Source: an uncultured Collinsella sp. (GTDB taxonomy: Bacteria; Actinomycetota; Coriobacteriia; Coriobacteriales; Coriobacteriaceae). Taken from it: a stretch of DNA of 18,805 bases. A program made the position numbers and the translations under genes. The notes under the pieces are model-generated. The model was not told the origin of the DNA and ran no database searches. It was given only the letters and a program-made list of their open reading frames with translations. Location of the stretch: positions 1 to 18,805 of the forward strand of contig UQHZ01000030.1 of assembly GCA_900541055.1 (NCBI GenBank), in the 5' to 3' direction. Within the stretch, counting starts at the first letter, position 1; every line of letters starts with the position of its first letter. Positions 7,940-14,334 of the stretch are shown here, one piece after another.

Positions 7940-7967
7940 ATTATAGGCAGGTTGCCTTGGTATACAA
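7940..7967 (-). promoter_or_regulatory. thrS promoter
   Basis: On the minus strand: -35 TTGTAT (7962-7967), 16-bp spacer, consensus -10 TATAAT (7940-7945). The predicted start near 7933 gives a leader of about 64 nt, too short for a T-box; no T-box antiterminator sequence was found. A perfect 10-bp inverted repeat (7896-7905 with 7931-7940) touches the -10 edge and could be an operator. Confidence 0.75.
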
Positions 7968-7968
7968 G

Positions 7969-7999
7969 CGCCCGCCGAACCTTAATGGCGCGGCGGGCG
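7969..7999. repeat. GC-rich hairpin upstream of the thrS -35 box
   Basis: Perfect 9-bp arms CGCCCGCCG (7969-7977) and CGGCGGGCG (7991-7999) with a 13-base loop. It ends one base from the thrS -35 box. On the minus strand there is no following T-run, so it is not a canonical terminator for the zinc-ribbon gene, although it may slow or stop that transcript. Four T follow on the plus strand, where no gene reads in. Confidence 0.6.
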
Positions 8000-8070
8000 A
8001 TTTTCTACGCATGCTTCATCGTGTGGGGGCGGGATGTTTGCGGGTTTTGACGCGTGTGCGGCTCGTGCTT

Positions 8071-8121
8071 GACGCGCGGCGCCCGTGGCTTGCGCGTGAC
8101 GCGCGGTGCCCGTGGCTTGCG
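8071..8121. repeat. Two-copy 27-bp tandem repeat
   Basis: A 24-bp word at 8071-8094 recurs at 8098-8121 with one mismatch (period 27), and a degraded third copy may lie at 8049-8070. It lies after the stop of the zinc-ribbon gene. The rest of 7970-8142 shows no gene. Confidence 0.75.
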
Positions 8122-8142
8122 GCCGGCCCGGCGATGGATGCG

Positions 8143-8574
8143 TTACTGGATGCGAGTTCGGCAGTAGGGGCAGACCTTCCAGTGCGCATCGAGCGGGCGA
8201 TGGCAGCTGGGGCACACGTTGCGAACCTGGGTATCGCACACCGGGCAGACCACAAAGTCCTTCTCGATGGGGGCGCCGCACTGCGGGCAGGTGCCGTACT
8301 GGGCAAGCTGGCGCTCGCGCAGGGCCATGTCCAGCTCCTGCTCCTCGCGGTCGGCCGCGTAGGAATGCGGGCGCAGGACCAGGTAGGCGATGAGGCCCAC
8401 AAACGGGATGAGGGCGATGATGCCCCATGCCACGTAGGCGCTGGCGCCGCGGCGGCGAGCGTCGATGAACACATAGACGACCGACAGCACGTACAGGGCG
8501 ATGATAAAGCCAACAAAGGCATAGATGACGCCCATAAGCTGCGGCGACATGAGCTCGGAGATGTACTTGGACAT
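8143..8574 (-). CDS. Small membrane protein with double zinc ribbon
   Basis: The 143-residue protein has two membrane segments (about 12-37 and 47-67), the first followed by DARRRG and the second ending LVLRPH, a layout like PLDc_N-type short membrane domains. A charged linker (72-93) leads to four CxxC pairs: C96/C99, C110/C113, C121/C124 and C135/C138, enough to bind two zinc ions in tandem ribbons. The zinc-ribbon part is predicted to be cytosolic. The function is unknown; similar proteins are annotated only as zinc-ribbon domain proteins. The ATG has GAAAGGT about 9 nt upstream. The gene points away from the 80-bp-period array, so a minus-strand transcript of the array would run into it. 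Confidence 0.85.
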   Translation of the reverse strand: MSKYISELMSPQLMGVIYAFVGFIIALYVLSVVYVFIDARRRGASAYVAWGIIALIPFVGLIAYLVLRPHSYAADREEQELDMALRERQLAQYGTCPQCGAPIEKDFVVCPVCDTQVRNVCPSCHRPLDAHWKVCPYCRTRIQ

Positions 8575-8674
8575 TGAGGTGTACCTTTCGGAATATTTAC
8601 AGTTCGGTCAAGTTTACCACGGGGTTTGTTTATGTGGGACTACGGTTGGATACGGGGCTGGCGCGGACACAAAC
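8575..8674. other. Short spacer between zinc-ribbon gene and array
   Basis: No gene, and no promoter I would defend. A stretch at 8639-8652 resembles a decayed forward repeat (8 of 14 matches to the arm consensus) and sits within two bases of where the 80-bp period predicts another copy, so the array may once have extended further left. Confidence 0.4.
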
Positions 8675-9293
8675 ACCTCAATCTATAACAGATACTCGGC
8701 AAATACGGGTCTAGGTGTTACAGATCGAGACACAGGGGTCCCTCCCCGACTTCAATCTCGATCTGTAACATCTTGCGCCCCAAAACCCCTCTTGCTGTTA
8801 CAGATCAAGACATTCAAAATCCGTCGGAAGGTTTGTCTTGATCTGTAACATCTAGAACCCAAATCATCAGCTAACTGTTACAGATCAAGATGAACGGTGA
8901 GCCCTCCGTTAAATATCTCAATCTGTAACAACTAGGGGTCAGAAACCCTTCTATCTGTTACAGATCAAGACAAAGGAAAACGTCCAATCTCAATATCTCA
9001 ATCTGTAACAACAACTCGGTAAATACAGGTCTTACCGTTACAGATTGAGACATTCGAAACCGACTGATAGGTCCATCTAAATCTGTAACATCTAGACCCC
9101 AAAACGGTCCCTAGATGTTACAGATCGAGACAGAAGAATCTATCCCTGACTTTAAATCTCAATCTGTAACACATAGGACCGATTTTCTCTTCTTACTGTA
9201 CAAATCAAGACAAACGGAGGGGCCGTCTGGCAGACGTCTCGATCTGTAACATCTGGAACCCAGTTCTTCTGCTTACTGTTACAGAACGAGACA
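8675..9293. repeat. Array of 16 alternating inverted repeats, 80-bp period
   Basis: Forward copies (consensus GTTACAGATCGAGACA) begin with their preceding T at 8716, 8796, 8876, 8956, 9036 (C instead of T), 9116, 9197 and 9277. Reverse copies end at 8690, 8770, 8850, 8930, 9010, 9090, 9171 and 9251. The period is exactly 80 bp with a single 81-bp step. Every reverse-to-forward gap is exactly 25 nt; forward-to-reverse gaps are about 22-25 nt. Each adjacent pair can form a stem of about 16 bp. The gaps differ, but several are diverged duplicates: 8691-8715 resembles 9011-9035, 8771-8795 resembles 9091-9115, and 8851-8875 resembles 9252-9276. No cas genes are near. I know no named element with this structure. 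Confidence 0.95.
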
Positions 9294-9461
9294 AACCTCT
9301 GACACCAGGAGCGGCAGACAAGGTCACCGATGGTCCTGAGTCTCCCCTCGCCTGCCGTTGGCGGATACAGCGGGGCTGTTCGCCGCATTGCCGCTGCACT
9401 GGGGGCGTGCAGACCGTAGGATAGTCCTATTGACAGTCTGTCAACTCGTCTGGGAGGCACC
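9294..9461 (+). promoter_or_regulatory. Upstream region of the glp-like operon with two palindromes
   Basis: The palindrome TTGACA-GTC-TGTCAA (9430-9444) sits only 17 bp before the GTG start, directly upstream of the SD GGGAGG (9452-9457). A second, TAGGA-TAG-TCCTA (9417-9429), adjoins it. These look like operator half-sites or a leader hairpin. No convincing -35/-10 pair was found, and TTGACA here is too close to the start to serve as a -35 box. The remainder (9294-9409) shows nothing I can name. Confidence 0.5.
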
Positions 9462-10943
9462 GTGGCAGAAACGTTTGATATCGCGATTGTAGGCGCAGGC
9501 ATCACGGGATGCGCCATCGCGCGGCAGCTTGCGCGTTTTGACATGTCCATTTGTGTGGTCGAGGCGGCCAACGACATTGCGCTGGGCGCCTCGAAGGCCA
9601 ACGGTGGCTTGGTGCACGCCGGCTACGATCCGGCGCCGGGCACGGTCAAGGCGCAGGTCAACGCCCGTGGTTGCGAGCTATATGGCACGTGGGCCCAGGA
9701 GCTAGGCTTTTTGTTCCGCCGCACCGGGTCGATGGTGCTGGGTTTCAACGACGAAGACCGCGCGCACCTGGAGAAGCTGCGCCAGAATGGCCTGGCCAAC
9801 GGCGTGCCCGCGCTGTCGATTATCGGCCCCGAGCATATCCACGAGCTGGAACCGCGCGCGAGCGCCGAGGCAACGAGCGCGCTGTGGTGCCCTTCGACCG
9901 GTTACGTCGACCCGTTTGAAGTGGCCATCGCCGCGTTGGAGAACGCGGTCGCCAACGGCGTGACGTTTATGCGCTCCGCACCGGTGGAGGCGATTGAGGT
10001 TGCTAGCTCGCACGGCGAGGACACTGCTGCCGACGGCAAGGGCCGCACGCGCTTTACGCTGGTGACGCCCGCCGGCGATGTGCGCTGCCGTTACCTGATC
10101 AACGCCGCGGGCAACGGTGCCGCAGACATCTCGCATATGGCGGGCGCCGAGGAGTTCCAGATGGTCTGGCGCCAGGGCAACATTGTGGTGCTGGACAAGG
10201 AGCCGCGCGCGCTCCTGCCGCTCTACCCCGTTCCCACGCCGGTGTCCAAGGGCGTTATCGTCACGAGCACCGTGCACGGCAACACCGTGATCACCGCCAC
10301 GGCTGCCGTGCGCGAGCCGGGCGACACGCAGACCTATGCAAGCGATGTGAACGCGCTGCTGACCGGTGCGCGCAAGCTGGTGCCCGATCTGGATACGCGC
10401 CGCGTGGTGCGCGCATTTGCCGGCGGGCGTCCGGTCATTAAGGGAACGAACGACTTCTTTATTGGACAGTCGGCCGTGGTGCCGGGGCTTTTCCAGGCGG
10501 CGGGTATTCAGTCGCCGGGTGTGGCGAGTGCGCCGGCCATTGCCGAGCGCGTGGAGCTTGTAATGCGTGAAGCGGGCGTGGATCTGCACGAGCGGGCGGA
10601 CTGGAACCCAATTCGCCGCGCGCCGGACGACTTTGACCGCGCACCGCTGGCGCGCAAGGAGGAGCTGATCGAGTCCGATCCCGCGTGGGGGCAGATCGTC
10701 TGCCGCTGCGAGACGGTGCCCGAGGCCGAGATCGTGGCCGCGATCCGACGCCGCCCGGGCGCGGTTTCGGTCGAGGGCGTCAAGCGCCGCTGCCGAGCCG
10801 GCATGGGTCGGTGCCAAAGTGGCTTTTGCCAGAGCCGCGTGGTGGCGATCCTGGCGCGCGAGCTGGACTGCAACCCCAGCGAGGTGCTGTTGGAGGATGC
10901 CGGATCTTGGTTGGTTGAGGGACCGCTGAAGGGGGTGCGCTAG
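9462..10943 (+). CDS. GlpA-like FAD-dependent (glycerol-3-phosphate) dehydrogenase with BFD-type Fe-S domain
   Basis: The 493-residue protein has an FAD-binding Rossmann motif GAGITG at 11-16, a DAO-fold body with SKANGGLVHAGYDPAPG (44-60), and a C-terminal BFD-like [2Fe-2S] domain. The domain's probable ligands are C414, C416, C451 and C456 (CRCETV and GMGRCQSGFC). This architecture matches anaerobic GlpA, which oxidises glycerol 3-phosphate to dihydroxyacetone phosphate, although the substrate could be another hydroxy acid. The start is GTG with GGGAGG 5 nt upstream. It is the first gene of an operon with an FAD oxidoreductase (1-bp gap) and DUF1667, a trio known in other anaerobes. GlpB and GlpC homologues are not present in this window, and all visible neighbours favour soluble electron transfer. 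Confidence 0.88.
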   Translation: MAETFDIAIVGAGITGCAIARQLARFDMSICVVEAANDIALGASKANGGLVHAGYDPAPGTVKAQVNARGCELYGTWAQELGFLFRRTGSMVLGFNDEDRAHLEKLRQNGLANGVPALSIIGPEHIHELEPRASAEATSALWCPSTGYVDPFEVAIAALENAVANGVTFMRSAPVEAIEVASSHGEDTAADGKGRTRFTLVTPAGDVRCRYLINAAGNGAADISHMAGAEEFQMVWRQGNIVVLDKEPRALLPLYPVPTPVSKGVIVTSTVHGNTVITATAAVREPGDTQTYASDVNALLTGARKLVPDLDTRRVVRAFAGGRPVIKGTNDFFIGQSAVVPGLFQAAGIQSPGVASAPAIAERVELVMREAGVDLHERADWNPIRRAPDDFDRAPLARKEELIESDPAWGQIVCRCETVPEAEIVAAIRRRPGAVSVEGVKRRCRAGMGRCQSGFCQSRVVAILARELDCNPSEVLLEDAGSWLVEGPLKGVR

Positions 10944-10944
10944 G

Positions 10945-12336
10945 ATGGTGAAGCTAGATGTGGAAACGACGCACAAGGTCGGTGGCTCGGTGACGACACA
11001 GGCCTTCGACGTGGTCGTTATCGGCGGCGGCCCCGCCGGCATGGCGGCTGCACTTGCCGCACATAAAGCCGGCGCACACATGGCTATCGTGGAGCGCGAG
11101 CAGCATCTGGGCGGCATCCTGCGCCAGTGCATCCACCCCGGTTTTGGCCTATCGCACTTTAAGCAGGAACTCACCGGCCCCGAGTACGCGCAGCGCTTTA
11201 TCGACCAGGTGCGCGCGACCGACATTGCGCTGTTCTTGGGCAGCATGGTGCTTGGGATTGATTCGGGCGAGGGCGAGGCTGTGGGCACGCTGAATGCGGA
11301 CAAGACCGCGGGAGCCGCCGCGGTCCATACCGTCACACTCATGAGCCCCGCCGGCATGCTTCAGCTCACCGGACGCGCGGTCGTCCTTGCCATGGGGTGC
11401 CGCGAGCGCACCCGCAGCGAGATCAAGATTCCCGGCAGCCGACCCGCCGGCGTGTTTACGGCAGGCCTGGCGCAGCGATACATCAATATCGAAAATCTCA
11501 AGCCCGGCTCGCGTGCCGTCATTTTGGGCTCGGGTGACATCGGACTTATCATGGCGCGCCGCTGCACGCTCGAGGGGATTTCGGTCGAGGGCGTGTACGA
11601 GCTCATGCCGTACGCCAACGGTCTGCGCCGCAACGTTAAGAACTGCCTGGACGACTTTGGCATTCCGCTGCACCTGTCCACAACCGTGACGCGCGTGATC
11701 GGTCGCGGCCGCGTGGAGGCCGTCGAGGTGAGTCAGGTCGACGAGCATCTGGCGCCCATTCCGGGGACCGAGCGCGTTGTTCCGTGCGACACGCTACTGC
11801 TTTCGGTGGGCCTGATTCCCGAAAACGAGCTTTCGGTTGCCGCAGGCGTGGAGCTTGACCCGCGCACACGCGGCGCCGTGGTGGACCAGAGCCTGCAAAC
11901 GGGCGTGCCGGGCATCTTTGCCTGCGGCAACGTGCTGCACGTGCACGACCTGGCCGACAACGTGACGACCGAGTCCGAGCGTGCCGGTGAGGCCGCGGCG
12001 GCATGGGCGCTGGGCTGTGGCACTGGGGCCGATGCGGGCGCTGCGGGCCCGGGCCGCGAGCTCACAATCTCCCCCGCCGGCATCGCAGGCTACGCACTAC
12101 CGGGCCGCATTACGGCTGTGGCACTCACCAAACTCAACTTCCGCGTACGCCGACCGGTCGACGCCGCCCGCGTGCGCATTCTGGCAGGCGACGAGGAACT
12201 GTTTGCAGGCAAGGTCCGCCCGTTTAAACCGAGCGTCATGGAGAGCTTCCCGCTGCCGGCAAAGGTGATTCAGCGCGCACTCGACCTAGGTGCCAGCGAA
12301 ATTGTCCTGTCCGTCAATCCCATTGAGGAGGCGTAA
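10945..12336 (+). CDS. NAD(P)/FAD-dependent oxidoreductase, partner of the GlpA-like enzyme
   Basis: The 463-residue pyridine-nucleotide-disulphide-type flavoprotein has a first dinucleotide fold, FDVVVIGGGPAG (21-32). The LGGILRQCIHPGFGL segment (55-69, C62) is characteristic of the oxidoreductase found beside GlpA-like proteins. A second nucleotide motif, VILGSGDIG, lies near residue 192, and the FAD-closing GIFACGNVLHVHDLADNV segment near 316-333. It probably passes electrons between the GlpA-like flavin and a nicotinamide or other carrier; the direction is not evident. A 10-15 residue N-terminal extension precedes the fold, so a later start is possible, but the ATG at 10945 has AAGGGGG 9 nt upstream and follows the previous stop by one base. 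Confidence 0.88.
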   Translation: MVKLDVETTHKVGGSVTTQAFDVVVIGGGPAGMAAALAAHKAGAHMAIVEREQHLGGILRQCIHPGFGLSHFKQELTGPEYAQRFIDQVRATDIALFLGSMVLGIDSGEGEAVGTLNADKTAGAAAVHTVTLMSPAGMLQLTGRAVVLAMGCRERTRSEIKIPGSRPAGVFTAGLAQRYINIENLKPGSRAVILGSGDIGLIMARRCTLEGISVEGVYELMPYANGLRRNVKNCLDDFGIPLHLSTTVTRVIGRGRVEAVEVSQVDEHLAPIPGTERVVPCDTLLLSVGLIPENELSVAAGVELDPRTRGAVVDQSLQTGVPGIFACGNVLHVHDLADNVTTESERAGEAAAAWALGCGTGADAGAAGPGRELTISPAGIAGYALPGRITAVALTKLNFRVRRPVDAARVRILAGDEELFAGKVRPFKPSVMESFPLPAKVIQRALDLGASEIVLSVNPIEEA

Positions 12337-12340
12337 GGCC

Positions 12341-12738
12341 ATGAGCATAAACGCGATCGAAACGCTGCAGTTAACTGCACCACCTGCCCATCCGAATGCC
12401 TCCTGACCGTGGAGGTAGAGCGCGACGCAGACGGCGCCGTGATAGAGGTGCGCTCCGTGACCGGCAACAGCTGCCCGCGCGGCAATACGTTCGCGCATCA
12501 GGAGCTCACCTGTCCCATGCGCGTGCTCACCACCACCGTGGCCGTATCCGGCGGCGACGAGGCGCTGCTACCCGTGCGCACGGCCGAGGCCATCCCGCTG
12601 GCACTCCACGCCCAAACCATGAGCCTCATCCGCGGCCTGGTCGTCAAAGCCCCCATCCGCATGGGCGACGTCGTGTTGAAGAACCTCCTCAACACCAACA
12701 TCGACCTAATCGCCAGCATGGACATCGACCCCGCCTAG
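12341..12738 (+). pseudogene. DUF1667 protein gene with a one-base frameshift near the start
   Basis: The natural start is ATG 12341, with GAGGAG at 12325-12330, but that frame stops after 21 codons. From about 12371 the frame one base earlier continues the expected protein: NCTTCPSECLLTVEV, then GNSCPRG, ELTCPMRVL and a C-terminus ending at TAG 12736-12738. Inserting one base near CAGTTAAC (12368-12375), most simply restoring an A, joins the two parts into a 132-residue protein beginning MSINAIETLQ. The conserved C-x2-C-x3-C lies just after the break, so a start at GTG 12409 (109 residues) would lose it. DUF1667 proteins accompany GlpA-like/FAD oxidoreductase pairs and probably carry or support a metal or Fe-S centre. 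It could be a true mutation or an assembly error. Confidence 0.8.
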
Positions 12739-12772
12739 GTAGCTCATTTGGGACGGGGTCCTTTTAGCTACC
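12738..12772 (+). terminator. Possible terminator hairpin after the glp-like operon
   Basis: GGTAGCT (12738-12744) pairs with AGCTACC (12766-12772), with an inner GGAC/GTCC stem. There is no downstream T-run, so factor-independent termination is uncertain. Part of it recurs at 13072-13099. Confidence 0.35.
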
Positions 12773-12798
12773 CTGCCATCCACCCCGCCCCTCCTCAA

Positions 12799-12861
12799 TT
12801 GCGGTGAAATAGTTCCTGATTTCCGCCAAAACCCCGGCATCCAGGAACTATTCCACCGCAA
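12799..12861 (+). repeat. Palindromic (REP/MITE-like) element, copy 1
   Basis: The left arm TTGCGGTGAAATAGTTCCTG (12799-12818) is inverted at 12842-12861 with one mismatch, around a 23-base loop. The one differing arm position shows that the element is present in the opposite orientation at 14335-14401. Confidence 0.9.
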
Positions 12862-12905
12862 CTTGCCTTGGGATTGGAATTTAGCTTGTGCCTACTTTAG
12901 TGCCA

Positions 12906-13065
12906 TTTCAAAACTATGCCGGATTACGGGGCCGATTCGGAGACCCCCATCCATACCGGCACTTTTCGATTTTTGATAAGACTTCTACCTGCGGTTTTAA
13001 TTTCGCGTTTTTTCCTATGGTCAAGTAATACAAGTCCAGCCCCGTAATCCGCCATACTTTTGAAA
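12906..13065. repeat. 160-bp element bounded by 27-bp imperfect inverted repeats
   Basis: The arms 12906-12932 and 13039-13065 match at 25 of 27 positions when one is inverted. The 106 bp between them are AT-richer than the neighbouring genes and hold no credible coding frame. Terminal inverted repeats with a short non-coding core resemble a MITE. No target-site duplication is evident, since the flanking bases differ. Confidence 0.8.
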
Positions 13066-13221
13066 GCAGACCATTTGGGACGGGCCCCTTATGGCTACTT
13101 TTGCCCAAACGTTCGCTAGGCTGGCCATGCCAAGAAGTGTCCCAAAGTGCCGGCATAAAAGGAACGTCCCTAGCCGCCGGGCTTGGGATACCATGGTGGC
13201 ACCCTAGCGAAAGGATGTTTC

Positions 13222-14310
13222 ATGGCACATGTCGATGACCAGCGCGTGGCGCGCGTGCTCGATGCGCTCGAGGCTCAGCACCCCGGCGCGCAGTTGCTTG
13301 TAAACGACCCGTGGTCGATTTATTACCTGACCGGCTTTTATGCCGATATGTTCGAGCGTTTTTGCGGCGTGCTGCTCGCGCGCGGTTGCGAGCCCGTTAT
13401 CTTGGTCAACGCCCTGCATCAGCTGCCCGAGTATGACAATGCCCGCGTCGCCTATCACACCGATACCGACGTCGTGGCCGACGCCATCGCTCGCGAGGTC
13501 GATCCATCCAAGCCCCTCGGCATCGACACCGTCATGCGTTCCGGCTTTTTGATGCCCCTTATGGAGCGCCACGCCGCCAGCGAGTTCTTCCTGGGCGACT
13601 TTGCCGTCACCGCTGCGCGCACCCACAAGGATGCCGCCGAGCAGGAGCTCATGCGCGTGTCCTCGGCCGCCAACGACGCCGTGATGTCCGACGCCATCAA
13701 GCTCGTCCACGAGGGCGTAACGGAGCGCGAAATTGCCGACCAGATGCTCGGCTTATATCGCAAGCACGGCTGCGAGGGCTTTAGCTTTCCGCCCATCGTG
13801 AGCTTTGGCGCCAACGCCGGAGACCCGCATCACGAGCCCGACGACACCGTGCTCAAACGCGGCGACGTGGTACTGTTCGACATTGGCGGACGCCGCTGCA
13901 ACTACTGCTCGGACATGACGCGCACGTTCTTTTGGGGCGAGCCGGACGAAGAGACGGCGCGCATCTACGACATCGTGCGCCGTGCCAACGAGGCCGCCGA
14001 GGCTCTCATCGCACCGGGCGTGCGCATGTGCGACCTGGACCGCGCCGCACGCGACGTGATTGAGGAGGCGGGCTATGGGCAGTACTTTACGCATCGCCTG
14101 GGACACTCGATCGGTCTGCAGGACCACGAGCCGGGCGACGTCTCGCTCGCCAACGAGCAAGTCGTAGAGCCCGGCATGACGTTCTCCATTGAGCCGGGCA
14201 TCTACCTCCCCGGCCGCACCGGCGTCCGCATCGAGGACCTTGCCCTGGTCACCGAGTCCGGCGTCGAGATTCTCAACGCCTACCCCCACGACCCAGTCCG
14301 CCTAGACTAG
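13222..14310 (+). CDS. M24 family Xaa-Pro aminopeptidase/dipeptidase
   Basis: The 362-residue protein has a creatinase-like N-terminal domain (about 8-130; SIYYLTGFYADMFERF at 32-47) and a pita-bread metallopeptidase domain. All five expected metal ligands are visible: D220 (LFDIGGR), D231 (CSDMTRTF), H295 (HRLGHSIGL), E324 (SIEPGIY) and E338 (VRIEDL). It cleaves X-Pro bonds in the cytoplasm, recycling proline-containing peptides; whether it is an aminopeptidase or dipeptidase cannot be decided. I chose ATG 13222 because AAAGGA lies 7 nt upstream; a frame 13 codons longer has no SD. The gene stands alone, convergent with folC, and is flanked by two inverted copies of the same palindromic element. 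Confidence 0.94.
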   Translation: MAHVDDQRVARVLDALEAQHPGAQLLVNDPWSIYYLTGFYADMFERFCGVLLARGCEPVILVNALHQLPEYDNARVAYHTDTDVVADAIAREVDPSKPLGIDTVMRSGFLMPLMERHAASEFFLGDFAVTAARTHKDAAEQELMRVSSAANDAVMSDAIKLVHEGVTEREIADQMLGLYRKHGCEGFSFPPIVSFGANAGDPHHEPDDTVLKRGDVVLFDIGGRRCNYCSDMTRTFFWGEPDEETARIYDIVRRANEAAEALIAPGVRMCDLDRAARDVIEEAGYGQYFTHRLGHSIGLQDHEPGDVSLANEQVVEPGMTFSIEPGIYLPGRTGVRIEDLALVTESGVEILNAYPHDPVRLD

Positions 14311-14334
14311 CCTGGTCCCCAAGCCCCCAAACTA

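Larger units (their letters stand above)
12745..13099. repeat. Direct repeat pair enclosing a repeat nest
   Basis: CATTTGGGACGGG at 12745-12757 recurs exactly at 13072-13084, and each is followed by a similar, diverged stretch ending GCTAC. Both other repeats of this intergenic region lie between the copies. The region 12739-13221 (483 bp) shows no supportable gene. Confidence 0.7.

Noticed and set aside
6349..8577. 742-codon plus-strand open frame
   Set aside because: It runs antisense across thrS and the zinc-ribbon gene, has a low-complexity composition and no recognisable domain.
8525..8848. 107-codon plus-strand frame
   Set aside because: It overlaps the zinc-ribbon gene start in antisense and then runs into the repeat array.
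8675..9293. CRISPR array
   Set aside because: Repeats alternate in orientation, are only about 16 bp, the gaps are related to each other by duplication, and no cas gene is present.
9430..9435. TTGACA as a -35 box for the glp-like operon
   Set aside because: A -10 box 17 bp on would fall on the SD and start codon; the word is better explained as half of a palindrome.
9152..9601. 149-codon minus-strand frame
   Set aside because: It is built from the repeat array and the antisense of the GlpA-like gene start.
9702..11357. 551-codon minus-strand open frame
   Set aside because: It is the shadow of the GlpA-like and oxidoreductase genes, with no family motifs.
12366..12376. Programmed -1 ribosomal frameshift in the DUF1667 gene
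   Set aside because: No X-XXY-YYZ slippery heptamer is present at the break; a single-base deletion is simpler.
12914..13156. 80-codon minus-strand frame
   Set aside because: It consists almost entirely of inverted-repeat sequence, with no SD or domain.
13185..13210. T-box-like GGTGGCACC before the peptidase gene
   Set aside because: The conserved T-box antiterminator word is not complete, there is no specifier-loop structure, and an M24 peptidase is not a usual T-box target.
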